Positions 10,373-21,539 of a stretch of 64,000 nucleotides of DNA are shown here, piece after piece. Made by a program: the position numbers and the translations under genes. The stretch spans positions 14,715,225-14,779,224 of the forward strand of contig NC_059073.1 of assembly GCF_020497125.1 (NCBI RefSeq). Reading direction: 5' to 3'. Below the pieces are notes generated by a model that was not told the DNA's origin, did not search any database, and saw only the letters and a program-made list of their open reading frames with translations. Origin of the DNA: Mauremys mutica (lineage: Eukaryota; Chordata; Testudines; Geoemydidae). Each line of letters begins with the position of its first letter. Positions within the stretch are counted from its first letter, which is position 1.

Positions 10373-13292
10373 TAATATGTCTGTATGTTCAATAGATGGA
10401 AATGCATATAGTGCTATGGGTGTTTATGTGATGGCTATCATGGGCATGCACCATGTGTAGCTTAAATACTTTCTGATAAAGTAATGGCAAGCATTCACTG
10501 TAGAGAAGTGAGCTCTGCCACCCAGCTCTCTCTCACCTGCCCTGATTAAATATAAAACAATCATCTCCTTTCATAGGGACTTTTATTTATGTGGCGTCTT
10601 TTGGCTGGATTTTGGGCTCTGCTGTGTTAAGAAGGAATCCCAATTTTGTTGACTGTGCATTAAAATAGAAATTATTAATGGTTTAAAAAAAACCCCGAGC
10701 CGTCTACTTACTACATTTATATATAAGCGTAGAGCCGGTAACTGGGATTATAAAGGAGGTGGTGCTGATAATTGTAAAGGTCACGTCTCCTATTCCTGCT
10801 TTAATGATTGGTTTTTTTTGTCAGATCACTTATCTTTATTTAGCAGCACCTTTGTGGTGACGTTGAGATCTCCGGGTTCTGCTGCAGACTCCGAGGAGAG
10901 CTAACTGGGTCACAGTTGTTCCCAGGTTCAATCAGTCTTCATTTACCCCCAGCTCACAGACAACCATTCAGGCGCTATAGATGCATTTCAGGAAATTCAG
11001 TGAGCTGCTAAATTACTTGGCTGAGGGATTTTCCAGTCTCTTGCCTTAGGGTCAATCTTATGCATTTATTTTTTCTTTTAAGGACAAAGTAAACATTTGT
11101 TACAGACTCCAGTAACTGTACAATGAAACTTCCAGGGGCACAGCTAATGGCACTACAGCCTTCTGGTAATAGTACTTCATCCCCAAAGGACTTAATCCCC
11201 CTCTGATACCTGAGGATGACAGTAACGAAATCCCCTCTGATATAAGAGCTAGGGCTACCAATACAAATCTAATAAAAGCACCTTTTTGTTTTTGTAAAAA
11301 AATGTAAATGAGGTTAGCTGCTTGCACTGCTCAGTGAGGTCTCATGGGGACATTCCTGCTGTACTCCTAGCTCAACTCCTTCCATGTTACAGATGTTCTC
11401 CCTCATCCAATTTTGTGGGTCAATTTAGTCCTTGTCAGAATGAGGGGCTGATCTTGCTGGCTCGAGCCAGATATAATGCAAACAAGGGATGTCAAAGCTT
11501 CCCCCACAAAACCCACCCTAGCCTTGACCTGGAATGCCTCCTGCTGTTCCAGTTCATGGCCTCTGATTCTATCAGATTCTGTGGTGGCTTTGGGATGGGA
11601 AGAAACATCCACAGAAGAGGGGGAAGAGGCCCATTGACTGGGGGAGAGAAAGCAAAGAGAAGGTACCTCCTGTCCGCCTGAGGCCCCTCAATGGGGGGAG
11701 GAAGCCACACACACACTTCGTCTGCATGAGCCCCTGCACCACAGTTTAGCAGCTGCATGAGGCCTCATAAATGTGCTTGAATCTATTTATAAACCTAGTC
11801 ACAAGTTTGTACTACAGTTTGTCTCCCTGGCTAGCACAGTTCCCAACCACAGTATGGCTGTGCTAATAAGTTCTGCTTTCTGTGAGTGGTCTAGGGCAGG
11901 GTTTCAGCTAATATTTTGGTGTTTTAAAATATAACTCTCCCTCTGGGCAAACTGAGCTATAGCCTCACTCCCCAAAATGGTACTTCGGGAGCAGAGTCCT
12001 GCCGTGTAATGTCCCTGCCAGGACCATGCTACTGAATGATGTTTTAACTTGCATGGTTCACATTGTGAGGCAAGCAGGGCCTGCAACACCACCAAGTTCC
12101 TGGTCATTTGTAGTTGAATCTTGGGCACCAGCAGTGAACAAGGAGGTCCCCCTTGTCCACATCACTCTATGTGGCCACACCCTGCATCTCCGCAGGCTTC
12201 TTGTAGGATTGGGGCCTTCCTGAACTAAAACTAACTAATTTTGATGGCTTCACTTTGCTGGAAATATCAGTGGCTGGAAATCGTCAGCATAAGCTGAACA
12301 TGAAGGCTTGTTCTTTTCGAAGCTGAAGGCTTATGAGTTAGGAAGGTCCAAAACTGGAGTTAACATAAGGGAAACGAACGTCCGTTGAACTAGCAACCAA
12401 ATCAGTTGGTCCAGCAGTGCAATCTCAAAACACTCAGAGCTGCATTCACTGATGTGTGTGTCTGTTTTGCGTCGATGGGGTGGGTGGATTCCCCCCAGCA
12501 AAGAACACCACCTCCTGCACTGTCCCACCTGCAACCAAGTGTGTTATGGGCACATCATGAGAGCTTGCTGCATTGGTTAGCCCCGGCTGGCAGATGGCAC
12601 CAAAGAGACTGGGGGCGGGGGGCAGAGTCATAACTGGCTCCCTTGCCTCCACTCTGACATAAGTGCACCTAAGAACCCGGTCTTCCGTTTATGAGCTATG
12701 TATTGGAAAACACAAAGAGAGAGTGATAACAAGTTTGAATCCCATCTGTCACTCTCCAGCCAAACATAAGAACACAAGGTGATGCCAGGAACTTGCTTGC
12801 ATTGTATGTGTTTCTCTGAATTCCGGGGCTTGCTTATCACCAAGAACTGGCTTCTACCGTCAAACATGCTGCCTTTATGGGTGTGTGTGTCTTATTCATA
12901 CTGTTTTCAGAATGACTCCACCTTGCCCAGCCAAGAAAGGGGGAAGTGCCAAATTCACGTAATTGGCCCAATTCGCAACAGCTGATACCGAAATCTGCAG
13001 GTGTCAGTTTGTCTCTAAGTGGCAGGTCTGAAAACCAAGTGGTAAGACCACAAAGAGCTTGGTGTGACACCAGTGCTGGTGTCTGAACACTGGGAGCAAA
13101 GGGAAAGGTTTGAGCTTCATTGTGGGTGCATAGCTGGGAGTGGAAGAACACTCAAGGCATTTAGTACAGATCCCCAGAGAAGCCAGCTCAGCATCTCACA
13201 GGAAGTGCCTGTTTAATTCCTGACTACATTATTTATTGCTTTCTCTTTTGAATTAACCTCTTGTCTTTTTCAATGTTTTATTTCCTCCCCAG
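10373..13292. other. Unclassified intron sequence
   Basis: Ordinary AT-moderate intron. Short CA run near 11699-11712. No exon, RNA gene or repeat recognised. Confidence 0.6.
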
Positions 13293-13346
13293 GGATCTGA
13301 GGGCCAGCCAGGTCCACCAGGAATTAAAGGCTATGTCGGAGCACCC
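13293..13346 (+). CDS. COL22A1: COL22A1 exon, 54 bp, Gly-X-Y
   Basis: Encodes GSEGQPGPPGIKGYVGAP, six perfect triplets. The acceptor has a strong pyrimidine tract (TTTCCTCCCCAG) and the donor is GTAAGT. Phase 0. It ends in VGAP immediately before the GLQGER exon, the same junction I recall in mammalian collagen XXII, which supports both the order and the absence of a missed exon between the two. Confidence 0.93.
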
Positions 13347-16300
13347 GTAAGTCATGATTCTCTGGTTACATTTTATTAGCTAAACAATCCTTGAATCTGG
13401 AAACTTCCCCCACATTTTCAATGTATTCTGCACAACTGACTCTTCCATATGACAATCTAGAGATGCCTCACTCTCCACTATGTTCCCACAGTGAAACTTC
13501 TGGGGAATTACTTCTGACTTATGCCAGATGTGTGTAAGATTGGCATCAGGCCTGCAGAGACTGGTATTTGGAATTACTAGGAAACTTAACATTTTGGATG
13601 GGTTGCTTTGAGCTAGCTTGTGTGCCCCCGTGTAGCAATAGTCACGCTGCAATGTTATAATGTTGTGTCTTGTGATGCAACATTAGTACATTGCTTCACA
13701 ATTGGATCACAACACAATGCGATGTGACCTCATGACGTAATGATGTTTTGAGAAAGCTATTTTGGAACCCTTTAGGGACCTGTATATTAGACTTGTAGGA
13801 CATGGGATTACCCTGTGGAATTTGCATCAAGCCCCAGAAAACTGGGACAGGTATCCAATGTGCAACCTAGCCTCCTGGACCCACCTTAGCAATTACGTGG
13901 GCACTGTACAGGCTCACCTAAGGGTACTGTGGGGTGTACTGACTTGACTGTTTGTGCAGCAGTACATTTAAATGGAATGCCAGACCTGCTAATGCCTTAC
14001 AAGGTTCCCTGCACTGGTTGACTTGTTCCTTTATAACTCACCAGATAGAGGGCTGTGTTTTCGAAGAAGGTTGTGAATTTTCTTCTCTGTCATATATAAT
14101 GTTTGCCTGACAACTGTGGAGCCTATAGGCCTCCTGGGTCGAAAACCAATGAAAGTAAGCAGAGAATCTGGTTGTTTGCCTAGGCCTGGCTGTGGCTCAA
14201 TACGGTATCACTACCCAACTGTCTGAAAAGTAAAGTGGTACCTGCCTAAATTGTCTATTGAGCTGCAAACAGGCGCAGCAGCTCCTGGGCAGATCCCAAC
14301 AAAGTGTTAATAGTGCAACAGGCAAATTTGAAGAAAGTCAGGAGAATGTTTTGCTCCTGCCACTTGAACCGCCCTTTTCCGCAAGGGGGACAGCTCCGCA
14401 GTGCAGTACATGCGGTGTTGCTCATAATTTGTTAGTAATGGCCCCATTCGTTTTCACCATCAAGCTGGCATTTGGTGTGTGTGGTTAGAGCGGAGCAGGG
14501 CTAGAATCATATGCTCTGATGCCCAAGCGGGCCCCAAGGTACTAATGCACCAGAGTGGAGTCATCTTTTTTTAACCTCTTCCACTCTGCTTTGAGAAGTG
14601 GCCGGGTAGGACTTTGCTTTCTAGAACAGGATACTGCAGAGTTCATTTTTGCTCCTTCTCTTTGTCTCTCTCCGTGAACTTGACTAACAGCATCTGCTGT
14701 ACCTAAGATAAAATTAAAAGAGCTATATGAATTCACATGAGTCCAGGAGGAAACATCTCCACCAGCACACACAATTAGGTGCATCATGGTGCCTGAGGTA
14801 GATTGTGAATTGTTTGAAATCATTTGGCATTGGCCACAAGACATGAGGTGGGATGGTCAGTTTCTTTCTGCTCCGGTAATTCTTAAGACCCAGAAGGCTT
14901 TTGTGACCTCACATCTGGTATAACTCCATGGTAAGATAGAGTACATTTGGAGGTGCCTCGGGTCTCATGAATGAAAGGCATTGGGAGGGGACACTCCAGG
15001 ACTTAGTGATTCTACACTGACACACTAAAGATGAGCCCTGACAATTATACCTCTCCATACACCTGCTGATAAGCTGATGAAACCTGGATAGGTAAGCTTT
15101 GAAAGTGAACCCCAAGGAGAACTCAAGTGCATTACATCTGCCTGATTTTCTCCCAAGCATGTTTGCACATGTTAAACCCCTGGAAAGGCCTGGGAAGGGA
15201 GGAAAGAAGAGAGAAATCACAGATTGTTATGGAGTGTCAAGTGTGCAATGCAAACACGTGACTTTATCCCAAGAGAGAATAGCAGATTTTATCCAGCTAG
15301 GCAGTTTGATCACAAATATACTGTCAGACCTGGACAGGCTTGTCCAGCATTTGATTGCACTCAAGTATGGCCTGAAATCATAACAGCATCTAACCTGTCC
15401 TCCGGACCAAACAAACCTGGACAGGCAGTTCTCATTAATTTTCACCTAAGCCAGCTGCACTCAGGGCTGGCTCCAGGCACCAGCCACCAAGCACATGCTT
15501 GGGGCGGCACCTTGGGGTGGGGCAGCGCTCAAGTTTTTTTTTTTTTTTGGTTTGGCGGAGCGGCACTGGAGGGTTTTGTTTGTTTGTTTGTTTTGCTCGG
15601 AGGGGGGAGGTGTTTCGGTGGCGTGGCGCTTGGGGAGCGGGGGCTTGGGCGGCGTGGTGCTTGGGTGGGGCAGGGCCTTGGGCGGCACGGCGCTCGGGGG
15701 GGCGGGGGCTTCGGACGGCGTGGCACTCGGGGGTTTTGGCAGCGCGGCGTGGCGCTAAGGGGGGTGGGGATTTAGGCGGCGCAGCGCTGGGGTGGTGTTC
15801 GGCGGCACGGTGGTCACGGGGGTGGGGGTGTTACGGCAGGGCAGTGCTCTTTTTGTTTTTGCTTCGGGCAGCAAAAAAGTTAGAGCCGGCCCTGGCTGCA
15901 CTGTAACATGGAGATGAGTGAAGTGTTAAAATATGAATTCACCAGAGTGTAAAACATTTCACACACAAGCAGTTCCTGATGGATCACCATCGACTGAGTG
16001 TGCGTGTCTTGTTGCCGCAGGGTTTCCCTGTTGTTTGCTCAGTTGCTACAAAAGAAGTAAACTCCACCTACAATACAATGGGGCTATTCACAGGAGAGGT
16101 TAAATCTCTCCCCCCCCCCTCCTTTGTTTGATGATTTATAGGTTTGTCAGCAATGTTATGTGTGTAAAGAGCTGCTGCCCAGTTATCTGAGACACAACAA
16201 ACCCTACGGCTTCCAAGTTCATTGGAAAGCTCTGGGTTGCACTCTGTGCCCAGATTAGCTTCAATGGGATGTCACTCACTCCCAGGGCTGAGCTTGGCCC

Positions 16301-16553
16301 TGTTGGGTTGGGATTATTCAACAGCTGTCAATACTCAGTGATACCTGCTACTGTACCTACTACATTCCCCTTACCCACAGTTTCTTGCACCACATCGATG
16401 TGACATCCTTGCTTGTTTACAGGGCAGATTTCTCCAGGAATGTTGTCCTTCAGTGCCAGAGGGTCAGTGACTAATCCGGCTCCTTCTCTGAGGAGGGGAA
16501 TGTGGACCATGTTGGATGAAGATTTGTAATTTCCCATTTCTTTTCATTTTTAG
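13347..16553. other. COL22A1 intron
   Basis: Contains one hAT-like element (15462-15894) and an 11-base C run near 16108-16118. 13347-15453 and 15903-16553 show nothing else I can name; 13660-13750 is rich in short ATG/CAT-type repeats without clear structure. Confidence 0.65.
15454..15902. mobile_element. GC-rich miniature hAT-like transposon
   Basis: The element 15462-15894 starts CAGGGCTGGCTCCAGGC and ends TTAGAGCCGGCCCTG, with a perfect 8-bp duplication GCTGCACT at 15454-15461 and 15895-15902. Its terminal family is shared with 364-739. The interior is an extremely G-rich series of GGCGGCGTGGCGCTTGGG-like degenerate repeats preceded by an 18-base T run, which opens several spurious frames (for example 15224-15775 +). 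No transposase. Confidence 0.9.
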
Positions 16554-16598
16554 GGTCTGCAGGGAGAAAGAGGAGAAAAGGGAACTCGAGGAGACAAG
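16554..16598 (+). CDS. COL22A1: COL22A1 exon, 45 bp, carries GLQGER integrin motif
   Basis: Encodes GLQGERGEKGTRGDK, five perfect triplets. The acceptor is TTTTCATTTTTAG and the donor GTATCA, weaker than its neighbours. GLQGER matches the GxxGER class of integrin-binding motifs; as I recall, GLQGER and GFKGER were reported as the collagen XXII sites for collagen-binding integrins. The segment is very charged (two Glu, two Lys, two Arg, one Asp). It also contains an Arg-Gly-Asp tripeptide; the mammalian sequence I remember has Arg-Gly-Glu there, so the RGD may be lineage-specific. Triple-helical RGD is usually not exposed, so function is not implied. Confidence 0.94.
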
Positions 16599-17555
16599 GT
16601 ATCACTAGAGCATGTCAGAGCCGCTGCCTAGGAAAGTGCTGGGTTGTTCTTCCTCTTTGCCTTTTGCTTTGTAAATGAATGGAACATTGAGGAAAGGTGT
16701 GAAGCTGATACCCCGGAAGCTGAGGTTTTCCGCCCCTCCTCGTACTGCCCGGCACACAGCGGTGAGCTGGAGTGACCTCTCATGGGGGTGAAACGGGAGT
16801 ACAGAATCCCAGCCCGTTCATTCCCTGGGTCTCTCTGCTAAGAATGCCAACAAAGGTGTCACTTGGAGTGGCAGCTGGGGTGGGTGCTCCTGTGATGTGT
16901 TCACATGGGGTACCAGCCACCTAATAGATGGTAATGACCTTTGGATGCTGCTGACCAGAGCTGAATCTGGTAACCTAAAGATAAAGGGATCGCCAGCTCC
17001 TTGAACCACCCAGCTTTCTATATCCCTTATTTCGTCTCATCACGACAAACACAAGCTTACATGGGTTGTTGGCTTTGCTATATCAGGTAAGGAGTCAGGA
17101 TTTCCTCTTGTGTGTGTGTGAATCAACTGCTGTCCCAGTCCAGGGTTCCAGAAAAGTGGCATCGCTTTCAAGTGCTTTGCTCCAGGCCTTTTGTGTTGGT
17201 AAATTTCCTTCTATTTCAGGTAGGGTGCAGGGCACTTGGCTGAGTCTAATTGTGATGAGGTGACCGACTGAAGGACTCGGGCACTTCTTGAGCCATCGCA
17301 TTCATCGAGTAGTGTCTTTGTTACGCTCTGCCACCAAAAATAAATGCAGAATCCACAGTCCTCGGCCGCCTCCGAGGTGCACACAATGCAACTCAGGAGG
17401 TTGGGCTGCTAAGGTGGCTTTGAGCTCTTTTTATCCAGGGTTGGCTGCAGTTCACTGCCCTAGTGTAATTTAAATCTGTGGCGGCTCCAATATATAAGTG
17501 GCTGTCAGTGCAGCAGCTAGAGATTGATAGGGCGCAGGGATTCCCTGGTTGGTAA

Positions 17556-17650
17556 CTACTAATATCCCCATTTTATGGATGGGAGGTTAAGTGGCTGGTA
17601 TAGCTGGGATGAGAACCCAGCACCGCTTAGCTCCTAAGCCTGTGTCCAGA
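17556..17650 (-). repeat. MIR-like core-SINE fragment
   Basis: The + strand reads AATATCCCCATTTTATGGAT, then AACCCAGCACC, then CTCCTAAGCCTGTGTCC, the reverse complement of the MIR region from the accession/Cys-Pro-like segment to AAATGGGGATA. About 95 bp, diverged. Confidence 0.55.
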
Positions 17651-17977
17651 GCTCCCTGATGTCTCTGTATTGGAGTGGTATAGCCATTCAATAAGGGTGG
17701 CCATGTGCTGTGATTTGCCCCATGCATACCGGTCACATTCCGGCACGGAAGCCATTAAGGCATGGCTGTTCAAGCTAGTGCTGAGGTAAGGAGTTGCCAG
17801 TCCATTAGAGATGTGGGGTGCAGAGAATAGCAAGGGGATGGGTGCCAGTCAATTCTGGGAGTTTGGCAAGACCTTTTTCTGTTAGCTGGGGAGTTTGACC
17901 AATGTCTGAGCTCCCTCTACTGATAGCCAGCTGTAGGTGCATTAGTAGAGTCTCATCGGTAGAGCAGCACACATACA

Positions 17978-20100
17978 AGCCTGGTCTACACTAGGCGTTT
18001 AAACCGGTTTTAGGAGCGTAAAACCGATTTAACGCCACAACTGTCCACACTAGGAGGCACCTTATATCGATTTTAATGGCTCTTTAAACCGGTTTCTGTA
18101 CTCCTCCCTAACGAGAGGAGTAACGCTAGTATCGGTATTAACATATCAGATTAGGGTTAGTGTGGACGCTGATCGACGGCATTGGCCTCCGGGAGCTATC
18201 CCACAGTGCACCAGTGACCGCTCTGGACCGCAATCTGAACTCGGATGCAGTGGTCAGGTAGACAGGAAAAGCCCGCGAACTTTTGAATATTTCCTGTTTG
18301 CCCAGCGTGGAGCTCCGATCAGCACGGGTGGCGATGCAGTCTGAAATCAAAATAAAAAAAGAGCTCCAGCACGGACCATGCGGATGTGATCGCTGTAAGG
18401 GCAGGCAAATCCATTCTATCAGCGCTCCATTACAGAAGATGAAATTCAGAATCCTTTTTTAAAAATCTCCAGACAGACGCCATAGCAGGGACTCAGCGCA
18501 CTGCAGCGTGACAAGCGTAACGGAAAGCCAAAGAATCAAATGGACGCTCATGGACTGGAGGACTGAAGCTATCCCACAGTTCCTGCAGCCTCCGAAAAGT
18601 ATTTGCATTCTTGGCTGAGCTCCAAATGCTTCTAAGGTCAAACACAGTGTCCGCGGTGGGTCAGGGCATAGCTTGGCAATCTACTCACCCCCCACACACA
18701 CCCCCAGAAGCGAAAGGGAAAACAATCCTCTGACTCTTTTACATGTCACCCTATCTTTACTTAATGCTGCAGATAGACACGATGCTGCAGCCGTCAACAC
18801 CAACATCTCACTCCCCCCCCCCCTGCCATGGGTGGCTGATGGTACAAAAGGACTGGTAACCGTCCTCGTCATCAGCCTATTGGCACATGGGGCAGTAACC
18901 ATGCTGACTAGCATCCGTCAGGTCGATCAAGGGCGCCTGGCCCTAATTTTTTCTGGTGGTGGATGGTGCAATATGGCTGGTAACCATCGTCATCATAGCA
19001 ACAGGGGGCTGAGCTCCATCAGCCCCCACCCTTCATGTGTAAAGAAAAGATTCAGTTGCCCCTGGACTAGCAGAGGGATGCTGGGCTTCTCTCCTACACA
19101 CTGCTTAATGTCCTGTCTGGACTATCATAGCAGCTGGAGGCTGCCTTCCACTCATTTCTCACTGACAAGTCACCATGTCTTATTCCTGCATTCTTTATTA
19201 CTTCATCACACAAGTGGGGGGACAATGGTATGGTAGCCCAGGAAGGCTGGGGTAAGAACGGAATGAACAGGTGTTGTTGTTACAGGAGCACCCCCTGTGA
19301 ATAGCATACAGCTCATAATTTCTGCAGGATCTGACACAGAGCAGCTGTGCTCTCTGGTTCTATGATACAGTGGTTATCTAGTACACTTGCCTATATTCTA
19401 GGCAGGACTGATTCTATTTTTAGATACCAAAAAGGAGGGATTGACTCAGGGAGTCATTCCCAATTTTGGTTTTTGCGCCCCTGGCTAAGAGCAGCCAGGG
19501 GCACTTATGACAGCCGCAAATGGTACAAAAGGACTGGTAGCCATGGTCATCTTAGTTCCAATTTATGGAAGGGTTTGGATGGTGCAATATGGCTGGTAAC
19601 CATCTCTGCTGTCATGCAAAAGCAAAAGCATGCTTCTGTGTAGCGCTGCTGAATCGCCTCTGTGAGCGGCATCTAGTACACATACGGTGAGAGTCACAAA
19701 AGGCAAAACAAGCTCCATGATTGCCATGCTATGGCATCTGCCAGGGCAATCCAGGGGAAAAAGGCGCGAAATGCTTGTCTGCCGTTGCTTTCCCAGAGGA
19801 AGGAGTGACTGACGACATTTACCCAGAACCACCCGCGACAATGATTTTTGCCCCATCAGGCACTGGGATCTCAACCCGGAAGTTCCAAGGGGCGGCGGGG
19901 GAGGCTGCAGGAACTATGGGATAGCTAGGGAATAGCTACCCACAGTGCAACGCTCCAGAAGCCGACGCTAGCCTCGGACCGCGGACGCACACCACCGAAT
20001 TAATGTGCTTAGTGTGGCCGCGCGCAATCGATTTTATAAAATCTGTTTTACAAAACCGGTTTATGCAAATTCGGAATAGTCCCGTAGTGTAGACGTACCC
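17978..20100. mobile_element. 2.1-kb non-autonomous Harbinger-like DNA element
   Basis: The ends are inverted relative to each other: AGCCTGGTCTACACTA at 17978 and TAGTGTAGACGTACCC ending at 20100. The subterminal blocks AAACCGGTTTTAGGAGCG (left) and ACAAAACCGGTTTATGC (right) are also inverted partners, as are CTATCCCACAGTGCACC and GCTACCCACAGTGCAAC. The interior holds direct repeats (GGTACAAAAGGACTGGTA at 18841 and 19518; GGATGGTGCAATATGGCTGG at about 18961 and 19572). No transposase frame. The flanks are ambiguous: ACA on both sides, next to a CA run, instead of the TWA expected for PIF/Harbinger. The end motif is shared with the smaller elements at 42328-42596 and 61604-61895. Confidence 0.75.
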
Positions 20101-21539
20101 ACACACACAGAAAATGGGGGGGGATAGCTGACTCACTAAAATGCAATTTCAGTTGAACTTGTCAAATAAAAAGGAGGGTAAAATTCCTCAGAAGTTGAAG
20201 CATTCAGTTTAGACATTTATGAAACTAAACATGTTGACTTTTCTTTTGAAATAATGGTTTATTTTGAAATTTAACTAGGTTTAACTACACAAAAAAGGGT
20301 TTAAAACACCCCCAAATGGCCCCTGAACTCCCCCCCAATCAATTGTTGGCCCAGCTCTGGTCATTAGTCCCCAATCCAGCTTGATTCCCAATTCTCTCTC
20401 TTCCCCTATTGGCCAGTGCTCTGTTCCCAACATCCATGTGGTTGTTTATCATAAAGTTGCCGTTATTCCCTTTCATTTGTTCTGTATTCACCATTGAAAC
20501 TGGGCACATGCCCATTATCATGTAATCATCCTCATGCCTTCGCCCCCGGAGTTCAGACCAGAGGAGATGTGTTGTGTCTAGCCATTCCATCAGCCCCTTT
20601 TCCTGTGACAGTATTGTCTGGTCTGTGGGGGTGTTGGCTCCCTTAGGAACATGGATAATTCCCACATCACTCGGGTGGGGAGGAGGGATGGAGCTGTGAG
20701 GGGGCAGGGAACTGATGAACTAGACAGGAATTAAACTGAGAAACAAGTGAATTGGGTTTTGTTTCATTCTGAGGGATTTGCACAATTAAACCTTCTTTCT
20801 TTCCCTCCTGGCCCATGAATAAGAGCCAAGATCTCTGCTATAACAATTGTGCATTTACAGTGCATGGACACTGCACTCAGGACATTTATACCCCTTGTTT
20901 TAATTTCTACCATTTGGAACCACTGGGAAAGTAGTGGGCGTTAACAGCCGGGCCAAAGATCTCTCCCTGTCTGCTTTTCTGTCTGCAGCCGCTTATGGCT
21001 TCTGGGAAATCTGAATCTAAATGTTTGCCTCTTACAACACCATTGTTAAAGCATTAATAAAAATCACTTATGCTTCTCCCAGCCTAAGGAATATAGGATT
21101 TGTTATATTAAAGAAGAGCATTGGTTTCTATATTGAATATTGGTCCATCAAACCATTATCCCGATGCTTCAGAGTAAGGTGAAATCTCCCACAAGGCTCT
21201 TATGTCACTATATTCTGAGACCACCTTAAATCAAAGTACTGAGACTTTATGGTGCAGTGCATAACTTTGAGATGTATTGATCATGTCTGAACTTGAGGAG
21301 GGCCAGCATACAGCAATCACTAAACTCCCAAAGTTCTGTCGCAGCATGCAGCAGGCTCATGTAAAATCTGGGATGAATTCTCTAAGGTAATGGTAATCCA
21401 AAATCCAGGTCAGAAATCTGGAGGAGATTTCCCTGGAACATTGATTCCAGCTTGAAACCTGTAGTGATAGTTTATACACAGGAACACAAGATTAATAGAA
21501 CCTTTAATTGAGCACAATATGGTTGTCATACAGAACTGA
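20101..21539. other. Unclassified intron sequence
   Basis: AT-moderate intron with no identifiable repeat, exon or RNA gene. Confidence 0.6.

Larger units (their letters stand above)
4369..13292. other. COL22A1 intron, 8.9 kb
   Basis: Holds a short MIR-like piece (4556-4625), the nested MIR/CR1 block (6956-10372), and otherwise sequence I cannot classify (4626-6955 and 10373-13292). No exon found in it. Confidence 0.7.

Noticed and set aside
15224..15906. Overlapping frames of 183 and 135 codons
   Set aside because: They run through the G-rich interior and poly-T of the hAT-like element 15462-15894.
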